From assembly GCA_903772945.1 (NCBI GenBank), contig CAICTM010000494.1, positions 1 to 63,232 on the forward strand: a stretch of DNA of 63,232 bases. The letters run 5' to 3'. The notes beneath the pieces were generated by a model that was given only the letters and a program-made list of their open reading frames with translations, had not been told where the DNA came from and did no database searches. The stretch's first letter is position 1. Each line of letters starts with the position of its first letter. The DNA is from Seminavis robusta. Taxonomy: Eukaryota > Bacillariophyta > Bacillariophyceae > Naviculales > Naviculaceae. Both the position numbers and the translations under genes were made by a program. Below, piece by piece: positions 19,902 to 31,440 of the stretch.

Positions 19902-21481
19902 TGTGATTTGGACGTGTTTTCTGTTGCACGAAAGAGGCTAGCTAGATGAGAAGTTGGATGTTTTCAGAGGGAAAAAGGCGCTGAAGAATCGAGGGTGGAA
20001 GCGCTGACTTCTCGCCGTCAGCATGCAAGTCTCCAACAACAAAACGACCGAAATGCCGTACTGGTATGCTTTCAAGCGGTCCCACTACTACTGGTACAAC
20101 AACGTTAGACGTCAACAAGGCCCTATGGACTGGTCAAGGAATAGTCTTGATGCTGTCGACGGCGGTGTGGAGAGATTGTCATTGTTTGGGTCTTTCAGCC
20201 AACTGAGCTGTAAACATTTCTGCTCCATTTTCAAGCTCGCAAGCACCATCGCTCACCAACAGTGTGTTTTCGCCCACACAAAGTTTCCCAAGGTTGCCTC
20301 TCATCAATGTAAGGTGGAATCCAGCGCTTTGTTTTCAGCAGTTGTTTTGATACTAGCTCTTGCGGTGCCCCTTACTCAATCTGCACGTTATTTGGACATG
20401 GCAACACTGCCATGCATGTGGTGCTTGAATTACCAAGTTGGATTCCCCAACAGCACACTATGATGGCCCTCCCCCCCCTTTTTTAAATTCACCGAGTCAG
20501 CACCAACAAAAAATTCATCCCAACACCTCTGAAATCATGCTTAGAAAGTCACGCCCTCTACGAATGTCATTGTAGCCAGTGAGTGGGATTGTGTGGGGAA
20601 AATTCCTTTACATCAACTGCTATCTAGGCCTTCGGGGAGAACTCTGGTCTCATCATTTTTAAAAAATAGACAAGATCAAAGTCGAACTTTCCATGATAGT
20701 CAAGTGTAATCATTGATGTATGTCTCCAGCTAGAGGGTACTACAGTAGTAGATACTGGCAAGCACCACATCCTGTCCCTCTCCTAGACTGGTCCTCCTGG
20801 ATTGCTTCCATTCAACCGACCCACTTTGACTGTGCTGAATCCTACAGTTTCCAGCAGAGCTGTCAAATTGGTTCTGTATTGGTATTAATAGACCGCACAC
20901 ACGAGCTCCACTTGTCACTTAAGAGTCAGTAGATGACGATTGACCTTTAAAAAATGACAAGTTACAGAATTCCTTCCAGTGGTGACAGCCTGCAGTATTA
21001 AACACCATTGAAAAAAGCTACCGTCTAAATAGTGAAGAATCTTTTGATGACTGCTCATAGTTAGACTTATCCTTTGTGATCTTGACAGACTTACAATGAC
21101 CACTCTGTGGTCGTAGAGATGTCAGCAAGCTACTGGTTCTCTTATAGAGCCGTCAAAACTCGAGTACTTCTCATTTCAGCTTTACAAATCTGAAGGATCC
21201 AAGAACGACGCGATCGGCACGCACCGAACCGAAAACCGTTCCAGTGGATTTGTCGCTTACCCAGTCATTAATGCCACTGAGGGCGGGGTGTTGCTCTGTC
21301 CGTGGTTACATTGGCAGCATGCATGAACAGCACCACAACAACTCTATCCACTACATGTATTAGCTGTTTGCTGTTGATATTAGCACCAGAGACAACCACT
21401 CCTTCCGAGACAAACAGGTCCTTCATCTCCCGATACCCTTCGACCAACCGATCAAAGTAGCTAATAGACGACAACATCACC
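19902..21481. other. Intergenic, 1.6 kb, shared upstream region of TOP6B and the kinase gene
   Basis: TOP6B starts leftward at 19901 and the kinase starts rightward at 21482. I see no conserved ORF here; the longest frame (20023-20463, plus) has no recognisable domain. A homopolymeric C8/T6 run sits near 20470. Confidence 0.5.
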
Positions 21482-22813
21482 ATGAGCCTTGCTCGAGCCG
21501 CTCCCGCAGTCCGCGTCGTGAACCAGACGTTCTCGTCATGTAGTCTCGAGAAGGGTACCACCCACTCTGCCATGAGTGGCATGAGTATGTCGGAAGACGA
21601 CGTTGACTACGAGCTACCCCAGGATGTAGCTGATCGATTGGTGAAGCGCACGGAACTTCGTGTCTCGCAGGTGATTTCTCAGTCCAAGTTTGTCCAGACG
21701 CACTGTGGCCTGTACGATCTACCCAGGTTCGCCCATGAAGACCTGAACATTGGACCCATGATTGCGTATGGAGGCTTTAGCAATGTGCACGAGATTGAAT
21801 CCTTCAAGATGGATACCCCATTGGTAGAAGGAGACAACGAAGGCAAGAGATACATTATCAAGCATCTCAATCCCAAGCTAGCCTTCAACCCCAAGAAACT
21901 AGTGGTGGGAGCCAAGGATTTGGTGATGGAGGCACACTTCTTGTCCTCCTTGGACCATCAACACATTATCCGCCTCAGAGGATGGTCAGCTTCGGGAATC
22001 GCTGGCTTTGCATCCACTGGACGAGCAGATGGATTCTTCCTCGTCTTTGATCGATTGGATGCCACCCTCAGTAAGAGAATATCCATTTGGCGAGAAGAAT
22101 CCAAGCGACGCGTCAAAACATCCATTATCAAAAACAATCGCAGTGCGGCTCGCATGCAGCTCTTTAACGAAAGGATGAAGACTGCCATTGATATCTCGGG
22201 GGCCATCTCCTATCTGCATTCAAAGAGGGTCCTCTACAGAGATCTCAAGCCCGCCAACGTCGGGTTTGACGCCACTGATTGTCTCAAGATCTTTGATTTT
22301 GGGCTTGCAGTCGAACTGCCGGAAAGCAATGATCCCAACCAGACGTACAACTTGGCAGGGAATACTGGAACAAGGTGAGTTTGTTGGAACTAATGGTCAA
22401 AGGTAGCCGGGATTGGCTCGAATGGATTGTCTGACACTCGGTTGCTTCGTATTCCTTTCTCTCGTAGTCGATACATGGCTGTAGAAGTTATCCGAAAACA
22501 ACCCTACAACTGCAAAGCCGACGTTTGGAGTTTCTCGGTTTTGCTGTGGGAACTCATGGCCCTCACTAAACCGTACGATGGGTTGGTGGGACATCAGGTG
22601 AAGGAATGTGTCTCGGTGTTTGGAGAACGGCCCTCCATTCCCCGATCCTGGCCTACACAGGTTAGACGGTTACTGCGACGCGGATGGTCCGAAAACATTG
22701 CAGATCGTCCAACCATGGATGAAACCCAAGAAATATTGGAAAAGTTACTCGAGTCTTCCACCAAAGAAAAGACCAAGACATCCTTCTTTGGATCGTCGAA
22801 GAACAAGGACTAG
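21482..22813 (+). CDS. Protein kinase, TKL-like, diatom type
   Basis: Exons 21482-22374 and 22468-22813 join in phase across a 93-nt GT-AG intron and code 412 residues. Kinase motifs in order: glycine loop AYGGFSNVHEI, the ATP lysine in RYIIKHL, a catalytic loop VLYRDLKPANVGF (Tyr replaces the His of HRD, with Asp, Lys and Asn kept), DFGLA, and NTGTSRYMAVEVI, which is restored by the splice. ADVWSFSVLLWEL is subdomain IX. About 90 residues precede the kinase domain and may be regulatory. A second ATG at 21572 (MSGMSMSEDD) could be the start. The substrate is unknown. Many paralogues of this type occur in diatoms. Confidence 0.88.
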
Positions 22814-23721
22814 AGAGGAGGCTGCTGGATTTTGAAATTGTAGCGGCCACAACAATAAAAAGGTACACAACCACAACAATAACCATCATAAAATTTTATA
22901 ATAGCTACAGCTCGGAACTGTAGAACGTAGGACTATCTCATGGTCGTATAAGCAAACGAAGATTTCGGATCCTTTGTGTATCGGTGAGAACTACACCGGT
23001 ACCTAGCTGGCTAGTAGTGGTGCAACTGTGACTGCCGCCGGTCCAGCGTCGGGGCTCGTGGACATTCCGGAGACCAAGCCGTAGCAGGAAGGATGCATGT
23101 AGTTGCGGCACATCTGGCAGCGAAGGACAGCAGCTCAAGCAACATACTATAGTTCGCGAATCTGGTTGGGGAGGCATGAAAGTAATTGTCAGGCCGTCGA
23201 TCGAAGCGTCTCGCTAGCTAGGTCTCGCGCGAGCACCACCTGCAGCATAAAGGTCCGTCCCTGGGCTAGCACTCTGTCAGTGTCAAGAGTGACACCTTGA
23301 AACAGACGGGTTGACCTTGGGCTTGAAGGAAAATCTAAGTCTAGCAACTGTTTGGCACGCTCGGTTTGGGCGCACGGTGCGTCTTTGCAACAAAGTGGTC
23401 AAAGCAAGGTTCTCCTCTTGGAAGACCAGGCATGTTCCGTTGAAAGGCTTAGTTAAATGTGGCAACTTACATTGCAATGATTTGCACAACTACAACCCAA
23501 GCTATAAAGCAATTGGCATTTCACTCGCTTTCAGGACTTCACAGTTGTCCCAAATTTTTGCAAAAAGTTTGACACGTTTTATGAGCTTTATGGCTCCACT
23601 TCGGCTCTGCTTTTATTACTATCGCGGACAACCCGGGGATACGAGACAGTTACTTTTAAAAGCTAGTTAGTAGAAGCTGTCAACGAGTCAGACTAAGAAG
23701 AGCTCAAAAAGTAAGTTGTAG
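22814..23721. other. Intergenic between convergent kinase and YbeY genes
   Basis: About 900 bp with no conserved frame. An ACCGGTACC/CTAGCTGGCTAG island occurs near 22995-23015, and CTAGCTAGG near 23213. No gene seen. Confidence 0.5.
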
Positions 23722-24561
23722 TTACCGTTGATTGCCCTTGGCTGGATCCATCATTCCCAACTGGATCAATATTTCCTCCTCTTTCTGTACCATGAGCTCG
23801 TATTCGTCATCTTGCTCATGATCATGTCCCACTAGATGTAGCATTCCATGGACCAGAAGCATATGGATCCGTTCTTCTGGGTCATATACCGTCGCCATGG
23901 CTCCGGAAACTCCCCTATCCTCCTCACTGTTGTTGTCGTCATATACTAAATCGGAATCTTGCTGCTGATTGTCAAACTCGGAATCTTCTTGACAACCTCG
24001 AATGACATAGGGTACATCAATCATCATTTCTCCGAGACTAAAGTAATCGGGAATGTTTTGAAATTCTGGTTCTTGCAGTCTCCCTGGTTCAATGGGTTCA
24101 TGAAAGGGAAAGGACAGAATATCGGTGGGTTTGTTCATGCCTCTGGTTTCCAAGTTGGTTTCTTGCATGAGTTCATCTTCCACCAGATACAGCGATAGAT
24201 CGTAGGTAGTGTATCCCAGAATCTCTCGTATTTGTTCCACGGTACGTTTGAGCCGGTCTTGGTCGATGTTGGGCAGTGCCTCTTGATAATCTTCCAGGAC
24301 AATTTCACCGGGTGGATTGCCAGGGACTCCTGCTTTGGACCCCAGTAGGCGTGTCGAGGAAGAGTATAATAATGAGCCCCGACCACAATAGTTGGATGGC
24401 ATTCGGATGGTTGTTGCGGAACGCAATATCAGTGAAGGTATTCTCGAAATATGAAAAGAGGTCTGTGGCAGCATGATGCTCGAAAAACCAAAAGCAAGTC
24501 TAGTGTGAAATGAAACAAGCAACACTAAGAGTACACTGTGGAATCGGACTATCACAGGCAT
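23722..24561 (-). CDS. ybeY: Endoribonuclease YbeY, probably plastid
   Basis: A 279-residue ORF from ATG at 24561; the frame extends four codons further up to a GTG. The zinc motif HGMLHLVGHDHE (HGxLHLxGxDH) is diagnostic of YbeY. NKPTDILSFPF is the second family block, and YFSLGEMMIDV matches the LGDIxI block. An acidic insert (QQQDSDLVYDDNNSEEDRG) separates it from the zinc motif. The first ~30 residues are a hydrophobic signal followed by RLAFGFSS, which resembles the diatom ASAF|AP-type bipartite plastid presequence with Phe at the cleavage site. YbeY trims the 3' end of small-subunit rRNA and takes part in ribosome quality control. Plastid location is inferred from the presequence. Confidence 0.9.
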   Translation of the reverse strand: MPVIVRFHSVLLVLLVSFHTRLAFGFSSIMLPQTSFHISRIPSLILRSATTIRMPSNYCGRGSLLYSSSTRLLGSKAGVPGNPPGEIVLEDYQEALPNIDQDRLKRTVEQIREILGYTTYDLSLYLVEDELMQETNLETRGMNKPTDILSFPFHEPIEPGRLQEPEFQNIPDYFSLGEMMIDVPYVIRGCQEDSEFDNQQQDSDLVYDDNNSEEDRGVSGAMATVYDPEERIHMLLVHGMLHLVGHDHEQDDEYELMVQKEEEILIQLGMMDPAKGNQR

Positions 24562-24911
24562 GAGCAACGACACCAGTACTAGTACTGTAGGGGTTGTGGC
24601 TGGAGGAGGGGGTCAAATGATTGTCTTGCTAGCTAGCTAGCGCTAGTAGGGTTGATCGATAATACGGTGGATAAATAAATGCTGGTTGAGTGTGTTCGAA
24701 GATTCAGATTTGGATCTTTCCGAGCGCGGTTCGCACGGCGTGGATTTTTTGGCCAGCAACCATCTTTTTGATCGTCGACAGCAGCAATGACAAAACCTCT
24801 CGGATCCATCATCAAATTTGCACGCACTTCTTTCAAGTAAGGGTCTCTTCCATTTTCATCTATTACTGGCAGAGGTTAGCTAGTAGCAGGTTTCAACCCA
24901 ACAATAACACC
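24562..24911. promoter_or_regulatory. Divergent promoter region, YbeY and DGAT2
   Basis: About 350 bp separate the two start codons. A CTAGCTAGCTAGCGCTAG block lies near 24631-24648. No core element was assigned. Confidence 0.4.
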
Positions 24912-26300
24912 ATGGCATCGACGGATGATACCACCGCTACTACCGGTACTAGTGGTAGCGACAGTACTACGAAAGAAGACACACCCACAGTTACCACTGA
25001 AAACAAGGAGAATGCAGACGAGAAGAAGGATACCAGTAATGCTGTGGAAGAACCCCCCGAGTTAAAGGAACCCATTTTATTTGACTGTTCTACCTTTGGT
25101 CATGCCAAAATGGTGGCTCTGGCCAACGGCACCTATCAAGATCGAATCAAGGCATCCATGCCAGCATCCGATGTCACTCCCGCACTTGCCCTCTCCCAGA
25201 CACCCATGACTTTTTGGGAGGATTTTGTCGCTACTGCATTTTCGGCCTTTGGAGTGCCCGTGGCCGTCTTTAACATCCCCATTGCCTTGTTTGTCATTGG
25301 CAAATTCCTAGTGGGAAATGTCGCATTGACATTTCAACTATTTGGACTTTTTGTCATTCTCCCACTCGCTTTGATGCCGCAAAAATTCAATCCTGACTCT
25401 CTCCAGAGTTGGTTGGCATTGACCATGCTCAAGTATTATTCATGGAGGTTGCTCCTGGAGGAATTCCCATCTCCAAACAGACCTAGAATCTTGGTCGGAC
25501 CTCCTCATGGAGTGTTTCCTTAGTAAGTACCAGTAGTGACAAGAAAACAACCAACCAACCACCAAGAAAATAAAGATGCAATGAAATTGGACTGGAACAG
25601 AAAACAAGTGGCCATGTTGTTGTAAGATCAAGTGTTTCTCACTCCTTTTTTCTTTCATAACAATTGTGCACACAGCGGATGCCTCATGACCATGATTTGT
25701 TATCCCAGCACAGCGGGCATTTTCTGTCGAGGTTTGGCGGCCAGAGCCGCAGTTGTGACACCCATTTTCAAACAAATCTTGAGAACCGTTGGCATTGTCG
25801 ATGCCAATCGTGATACGGCTCGTCGGGTTTTGGAAAAACCAAGTTGTCTCGGAATTTCGACAGGAGGTGTCGCCGAAATCTTTGAAACCAACGCGGACGA
25901 TGAAGTCATTCTGCTCAAGGAACGAGTGGGATTGATCAAGTTGGCAATTCGCACCGGTGCTGACCTCCAGCCCTGTTATATTTATGGCAGTAATGATGTT
26001 CTATCCTGTTGGACTGGGGAAGGCATTCCTGGGGCCAATGCCTTGCTCTCTCGGATATCTAGAAAATTGGGATTTGGAGTGATTGTCATTTTTGGACGCT
26101 TTGGATTGCCCATTCCTCGCAGAGTTCCATTGTTGGGAGTGTGTGGCAAGGCTATCCGAACGGATCACATGAAATGTGAGAATCCAACAAAGGAGCAAAT
26201 AGAAGAGGTTCAAGGTTTGCTCATCAAACACATGGAGGCAGTTTTCCAACGATACAAGAAACTCTACAAATTCGATGAGAAACACTTGATCATCAAGTGA
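24912..26300 (+). CDS. DGAT2-family acyltransferase
   Basis: Exons 24912-25522 and 25676-26300, with a 153-nt GT-AG intron, code 411 residues. The ATG at 24912 was chosen because it is preceded by ACACC and begins the Ser/Thr/Glu-rich cytosolic tail. Hydrophobic segments lie at about 108-158 (FGVPVAVFNIPIALFVIGKF...FGLFVILPLAL). The family block is GPPHGVFPYG, where PPHG replaces the usual HPHG, rebuilt across the splice. ISTGGVAEIFE, RTGADLQPCYIYGSND and RFGLPIPRRVPLLGV match the other DGAT2 blocks. The family transfers acyl-CoA to diacylglycerol, monoacylglycerol or wax alcohols in the ER; diacylglycerol is the likely acceptor, but specificity cannot be read from sequence. Confidence 0.87.
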
Positions 26301-26485
26301 GATGAAAGAACAACAACAACTATCATTCTTCTGCATCCCTTGGCCGGGATGAGTCAATTTTGCAAGTGGAGGACCGATTGGTTGGTTGGGTTTTGGCTCT
26401 ATTCGCCCTCTATTTGTGCATGTATTTACAGTATCTGAACAGCATGTGCCGCCTTAAGTAAGCTTTTCTACTCAACCCCTACTAG

Positions 26486-27996
26486 CTAGTCGTCACCAAA
26501 GGGGGAGAAAATACCCCACAGCGTTGAGAGGATGCCACCGCCGGTCTCTGAAGCTGCTTCGGATGCTGCCTCTGCAGCGGACTCGCCCAATCCTTCTGTC
26601 GTGGTGGAGTCTTCAAAGAAGCCACTATCAGAAAATGTAGGTTCATCCGAGGTGGTGCTAAAACTATCCGTGCTATCGTCGAACTGGGGCTCCTCGGAAG
26701 ACGCCCAAGCAGCGTCCCCAAAGTCTTCGTCCGTGGAAGGGGTAGGGCTGCTGTCCCCGTCAGTGCCTGAAGGACTGCTATCTTCTGGTGCAGCATCACC
26801 AAACAGAGCACTCTGCGAATCCGCATCGATGTCATCTGATGGCATAGCACCAGAGGTGGCAACCGTTGCTTGTCTATCGGCTTCAATGGCTGCATCTGAC
26901 GCCGCTACCATTTCTTCCCCGCCACCGACTCCATCTACGGCTGCATCGTCGGCACCAGCAGCCCCTTCGGCGCCTCCGCCGCTTCCACCGATACCAATAG
27001 GGATACCAATACCAGGTCCACCAGCAGGGACACGGCGGGCAATTTCGGCAATCATACGATCGGCTGGCATTCCTTGTAGCCAAACTCGTCCTGGTCCAGT
27101 CAAATTGGTCACAAACAATCCTTCACCACCAAACATGACGTTTTTGACTCCCTTGTTGCAGTTGCAAGAAGAATCATCAGGAGGATGAATCTTCACGTCT
27201 GTAGATCATATAGTACAATTTTTCCTCAGGCACTTACCGGCATCATTTGTACATCGTACTCCACAGTTGGCTCAAAACAAACAATGGAACCCGATGTGAC
27301 TCGCAGGGATTCACCTTCCTCTAGCTCTTTGCAAACAATGGTTCCTCCCCCCTTGATCAAGACATCACCTTGGCCAGTCAGTCTCTGCAGGATGAAACCC
27401 TGTCCACCAAAGAATCCCGCCGTGAGAGACTTTGTATACTCCATTTCAATGTTCACAGTTGGGTTGCTGGCAAGGAAGGCTCCCCGTTGGCAGATCAGAG
27501 AGCTGTGTTCGAACTCTTCGAGGCTGAATCGCATGATTTTGGACGGAAAGTCAGTCCCCAAACCGACTGTACCAGTGCCCTCCTTGCCTTCGTATCGAAA
27601 GTCTGTCAAAAACATGTTTTGTCCTGTCATCATTCGAGAAAAGGCTGAACTGGCGCCCGACAAGTTGGTGTCCATGACAATCCCTTGTGTCATGAAGAGC
27701 ATGGCTCCACTTTCGGCCCGAAGGGTTTCTCCTGGAGCTAAATGAACCGTGGCAATGTGGGACTCCTCGCCTTCAATCTTCGATGAGGCTTGGAAATCAA
27801 TGAGCTTGGCGGGCAAGTTATCACCCGAAATAGGAGCCAGTTCGGACGAGGTGACAGAGGGTGGCTTGGGTTTATCATCGGACGAGAAGTATTGTTTGGC
27901 AACAATCGCTGCCGGTTCCTTTGACCGGTGTAGACGCCGCTGAAGGCTGCGCCTGGAGCTACGCCGCAGTAGCAACCCCACTGATGATCGAATCAT
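26486..27996 (-). CDS. AIM24 family mitochondrial protein
   Basis: Exons 27238-27996 and 26486-27151, with an 86-nt intron (donor GTAAGTGC, acceptor CAACAAG), join in phase for 474 residues. The splice restores VQMMPGVKNVMFGGEGLF, which matches the family. The first 35 residues are rich in Arg, Ser and Leu with no acidic residue until later, a typical mitochondrial presequence. The core (AESGAMLFMTQGIVMDT, FGGQGFILQRLTGQGDV, TGPGRVWLQGMPADRM) is the AIM24/TIGR00266 beta-barrel. In yeast Aim24 supports MICOS and cristae structure. A glycine-rich then acidic Ser/Asp/Glu tail of about 160 residues is unusual for the family and ends with the hydrophobic GGGILSTLWGIFSPFGDD. Confidence 0.88.
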
Positions 27997-28112
27997 TGTG
28001 TTGAGTAAGTCCACTACTACCGGTATTGGAAGAGCTCGGAGAGAATGGGAAAGACGAAAGACGAAAGACGAAGGGTTTGTGGTGTTTGGGTGATGGTGAC
28101 TATTAGCTATAA

Positions 28113-28138
28113 GAATAAATAAATAAATAAATAAATAA
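28113..28138. repeat. AATA/AAAT tetranucleotide microsatellite
   Basis: Six to seven AATA units in phase, upstream of the AIM24 gene. Confidence 0.9.
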
Positions 28139-28839
28139 CTACTAGGATGAGGTTGCTGGGTATATCGGCGGCGCGAGCGTCCCCGGCCGGCCAGAAGCCA
28201 TTCGAGCTGGGATATGGGGCCCAGTGAGAGTACAAAAGCAAAACAATGTAAATAACAAATTCGACTCACCAGGAGCTAAAAAAGTAAACTAACAAATAAC
28301 GAAAGGCAATGAGATGAGAGGCTCATATGGAATTTGCGTACAACCAGTGCAGGGATGGATCAAGCTTGTAGCCCTCCCCAACATCTATATGAGCGGGAAG
28401 TCAGTAGCTGCCTTGGTTGTAGAGTAGTGCGCGCAAAACAATAAGGTGCTTTCTGGTACTGTAGAAAATTGTATGGGGCATCTAACTGCTGTTTGGAAGA
28501 CTTCAAAAAGAGTGGAATAAAGGTGCTGCTAGAACGTCGCAGCTGCAAGGCTTGGTGCCAAACCGATTGAGAGTTAAGCAGATGTATACCTACTCCAGCT
28601 ATCTGTAGCTGCTCAAGCTGGGGGGTGAACTGTGTATTGCAAATGTCCAATTGCAAAACGTTGTTTTTGTTGACTGTTGGCAGTCGTTATTTTACTGTTG
28701 TACTGGGACTTTAAATAAATTTTTTCTAAAATAAAAATGCAAAAATGAATTCATTTTAATGTAAAATATGATGTTTTTGACGTTTTTACAAACATATTTA
28801 TATAGCTACATTGCACGACAACATTACGCGACTCTGTTA

Positions 28840-30240
28840 CAAAATTTATAGATAATTCTAACACATAAAAACATAGCTCTAACACATCAGATCAACAGCT
28901 CTGACCCACAAAATATAGTTCTAATCGCGAAAATGTAGCTCTATTGCGCGAAAAATGTAACTCTAACGCAATGATGTATACTTCTATCACACAAAAATAT
29001 AGTTTGGCAGTAAATTGCATGGCATAATACAAGACAAAGTTCCACGTATGAACGACATTAAATGCATTTCACATGACAACAAAAAGCTAACATACATTGG
29101 AATAGTTCTGTGACGCGTCTCACCAGCACAGAAATCTTACAAAGTTCTAATATGCTACAACAAAAAATCAAAACACGTGATAATGTAGTCCTAACACACA
29201 AAAGCCAAAATAGTAGTAGACTCTATTAACGTACAGACTGATTCAGAAACTTGACAGCATGCGAAAATGTAGTTCTATTACACTCCTTGAACCAAAGCCA
29301 AATTGTACGATGATTAGTACTTCAAAAGCTAAAACGCGCGAAAGTCTAGCTCTCTCACTCGTGTAACACCATAACAAAGATAATGTATTTCACATGATAA
29401 TAAAGCAACTAAAACACACGAGAATAGTTCTCTCACGCGTGTACTAGAAAGAGACTCACAAAAATACACAACAAAGCTAAAAATAACTCATCAGAATGTA
29501 CTAGTAAAACAGACATGACGAGAGCGGCAACTCTAAATAACTACACAAGAAGCTACTCTAAAAAACCAAATGTAGCTCTGTCATGATATAGACACAATAA
29601 AACGCGAGAAAAAGTATTTTTTAATGCATCTAATACACAAATATGAGAAAGTAGCTCTGCACAGCGTGTGTGTGACATTTAGAAAGAGAACATGAAAATT
29701 TGCATAAAGACAATCTAAAATGCAGCAAGAATATAATTCTAACATGCAAGAAGAATGTAGCTGTAACACAACGAAAATGTAAGACATAGCTCTAATGCGC
29801 GAAAACAAGCAAAAATTCAGCTTAACACACAAAAGTCTAGCTCTAACACAAAAATGTAATTCAATCACGCGACATTGAAGTCAGTTTGCATTACATAATA
29901 CGAGCAATCTAAAATATGCAAGAATATAGCTCTTGCTCTTGCACAAAGTGTGATACGACAACCAAAGTATTTCACAAGACAATAAACAAAAATACGCGAC
30001 GAGAATATATTTCTCTTACTGTGTGCCAAAAAGAGATCTCGCTGACATAGAATGTTTTGCTTAACAACAAAGTTGAAATATGCGAGTATCTATTTCAAAA
30101 ACATAAGAGTCGAGCTGTAACAAGCAAGAATCTAACTCAAACACGCGAGAATCTAACTCAAACGCGCGAGAATCTAGCTCAAAACACGCGAGAATCTAGC
30201 TCTCATACATAAGAATGTAGCTACCTGTATTATGCAATAA
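28840..30240. repeat. Degenerate short repeat family, TAGCTCTAACRCGCGAAAAT type
   Basis: Tens of copies with variable spacing (about 20-45 bp), all in the same orientation, of a motif close to ATGTAGCTCTAACACGCGAA. Clear examples lie at about 28925-28970, 29755-29800 and 30120-30220. Variation includes AGTTCTA, AACTCTA and CACACA for CGCG. No promoter or coding function is visible. Confidence 0.75.
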
Positions 30241-30357
30241 TGAGCTGCATAACATACGAAATACAACTATATTACGCGAAATTTAAGATAACTGTGCAAT
30301 TCCATATGACATCAAAATTACATTCGTGATAAAGTTACGCTGTGTGGCTAATTAGCA

Positions 30358-30575
30358 ACATTTCACGAAATTTTTCACGAAATTTTTCACGAAATTTTGC
30401 ACGACATTTTGCACGACATTTTTGCACGACATTTTGCACGACATTTTTGCACGACATTTTTGCGACTTTTTTACGCGACTTTTTTACGCGACTTTTTTAC
30501 GCGACATTTTTACGCGACTTTTTTGCTCGAAGTTTTTGCACGACGTTTTTGCACGACGTTTTTGCATGACATTTA
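30358..30575. repeat. Minisatellite, TTTTTGCACGACA / TTTTTTACGCGACT
   Basis: About 17 units of 12-14 bp. The first units are TTTCACGAAATT, then TTGCACGACATT, then TTTTTTACGCGACT, then TTTTTGCACGACGT. This order suggests stepwise local expansion. The frame 30342-30569 translates it as a low-complexity peptide and is not taken as a gene. Confidence 0.9.
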
Positions 30576-31440
30576 AGAGAATACTCACAATGATGTATTC
30601 ATAATTTAATTAGACAACTTAGCCAGTGGGTATTGGGGTCCCTTTGGGGTATACTACTGGCGACATGAATGATTTTAATAGATTATTAAATTGTTTTTTG
30701 GTTTCTCAAATAAGAATATTTAAAAATTGAGCAAAATTAAAGGATTTATCCTTTTATTTTAGATGTATTTGAATATTTCTTAATAATATTAGTTTGTAGA
30801 AAAACTTGTGTATATAACAGAAAGATATTTTAATATTACATAAATTAGTTGTATTGTTATAATCTATTTATTTTATATATTTATATATTTTGTTACTTTT
30901 ACTAGTTTTATTAGTTTTATTGCCAATAATTACTGAATCATTGTTAAAAAACAGATAACTTGCAGCTGTGTTCTGAAGCCACACTTTAGATTATAGGAAT
31001 TTCATTTGAGTCTGAGATTGTTTTGATTCGGGCACTGTTAAAATAGACAATGTTGTAGCAGAGCTAGTAGAGTGCTGATGATGGCAGCAACGAGGATGGG
31101 TCAATCACGAGGCGACCCATGTCCCTTAACTTCATATGTTGACTTTTATTAATATTTCCCTGGCTGGTGGGGTCAAATCTCTCTGCCCCTATGTTATCAG
31201 TTTAGGGCACCCGGTAGCAGCACAGTAGACAAGTGGTCAGCCAAATTGATTCTATTCAAAAATTGTTTATATGCATACGGTACGTGTTCCCTGTTTTCTT
31301 GTGTTCCCGCGCGTCCTTGGCGTCTTTCGTGTTTGCGAAATTGAGTCCCGTCTTTTTTCGAAAGATCTCACAAGATCTTCGCGCTTCAGCTGCAAAAAGC
31401 CCAAGATGATGAGTACTGGTACGGTAGTCAAGCAAAGACG

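Larger units (their letters stand above)
28680..31250. other. AT-rich, gene-free block with repeats
   Basis: This is the longest AT-rich stretch in the window and has no conserved open frame. Three parts can be told apart: 28800-30300 with many degenerate copies of an AATGTAGCTCTAACACGCGAAA-like motif, 30358-30575 with a minisatellite, and 30660-30960 where GC falls to roughly one base in five by eye. It resembles the low-GC regions that mark diatom centromeres in published work on Phaeodactylum, but that role is only inferred. Confidence 0.7.

Noticed and set aside
20023-20463. 146-codon ORF between TOP6B and the kinase gene
   Set aside because: No domain, no good start context, and a composition like the surrounding non-coding DNA.
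23311-23670. 119-codon ORF downstream of the kinase gene
   Set aside because: No recognisable motif; the reverse frame is open in part as well.
24562-24573. Four-codon N-terminal extension of YbeY
   Set aside because: It would start with GTG; ATG at 24561 is the better start.
28840-30240. CRISPR-like array
   Set aside because: Repeats are degenerate, unequal in length and spacing; there are no cas genes, and the surroundings are eukaryotic.
30342-30569. ORF for an FxRNF-type repetitive peptide
   Set aside because: It is only the translation of the minisatellite; all three frames are open by base composition.
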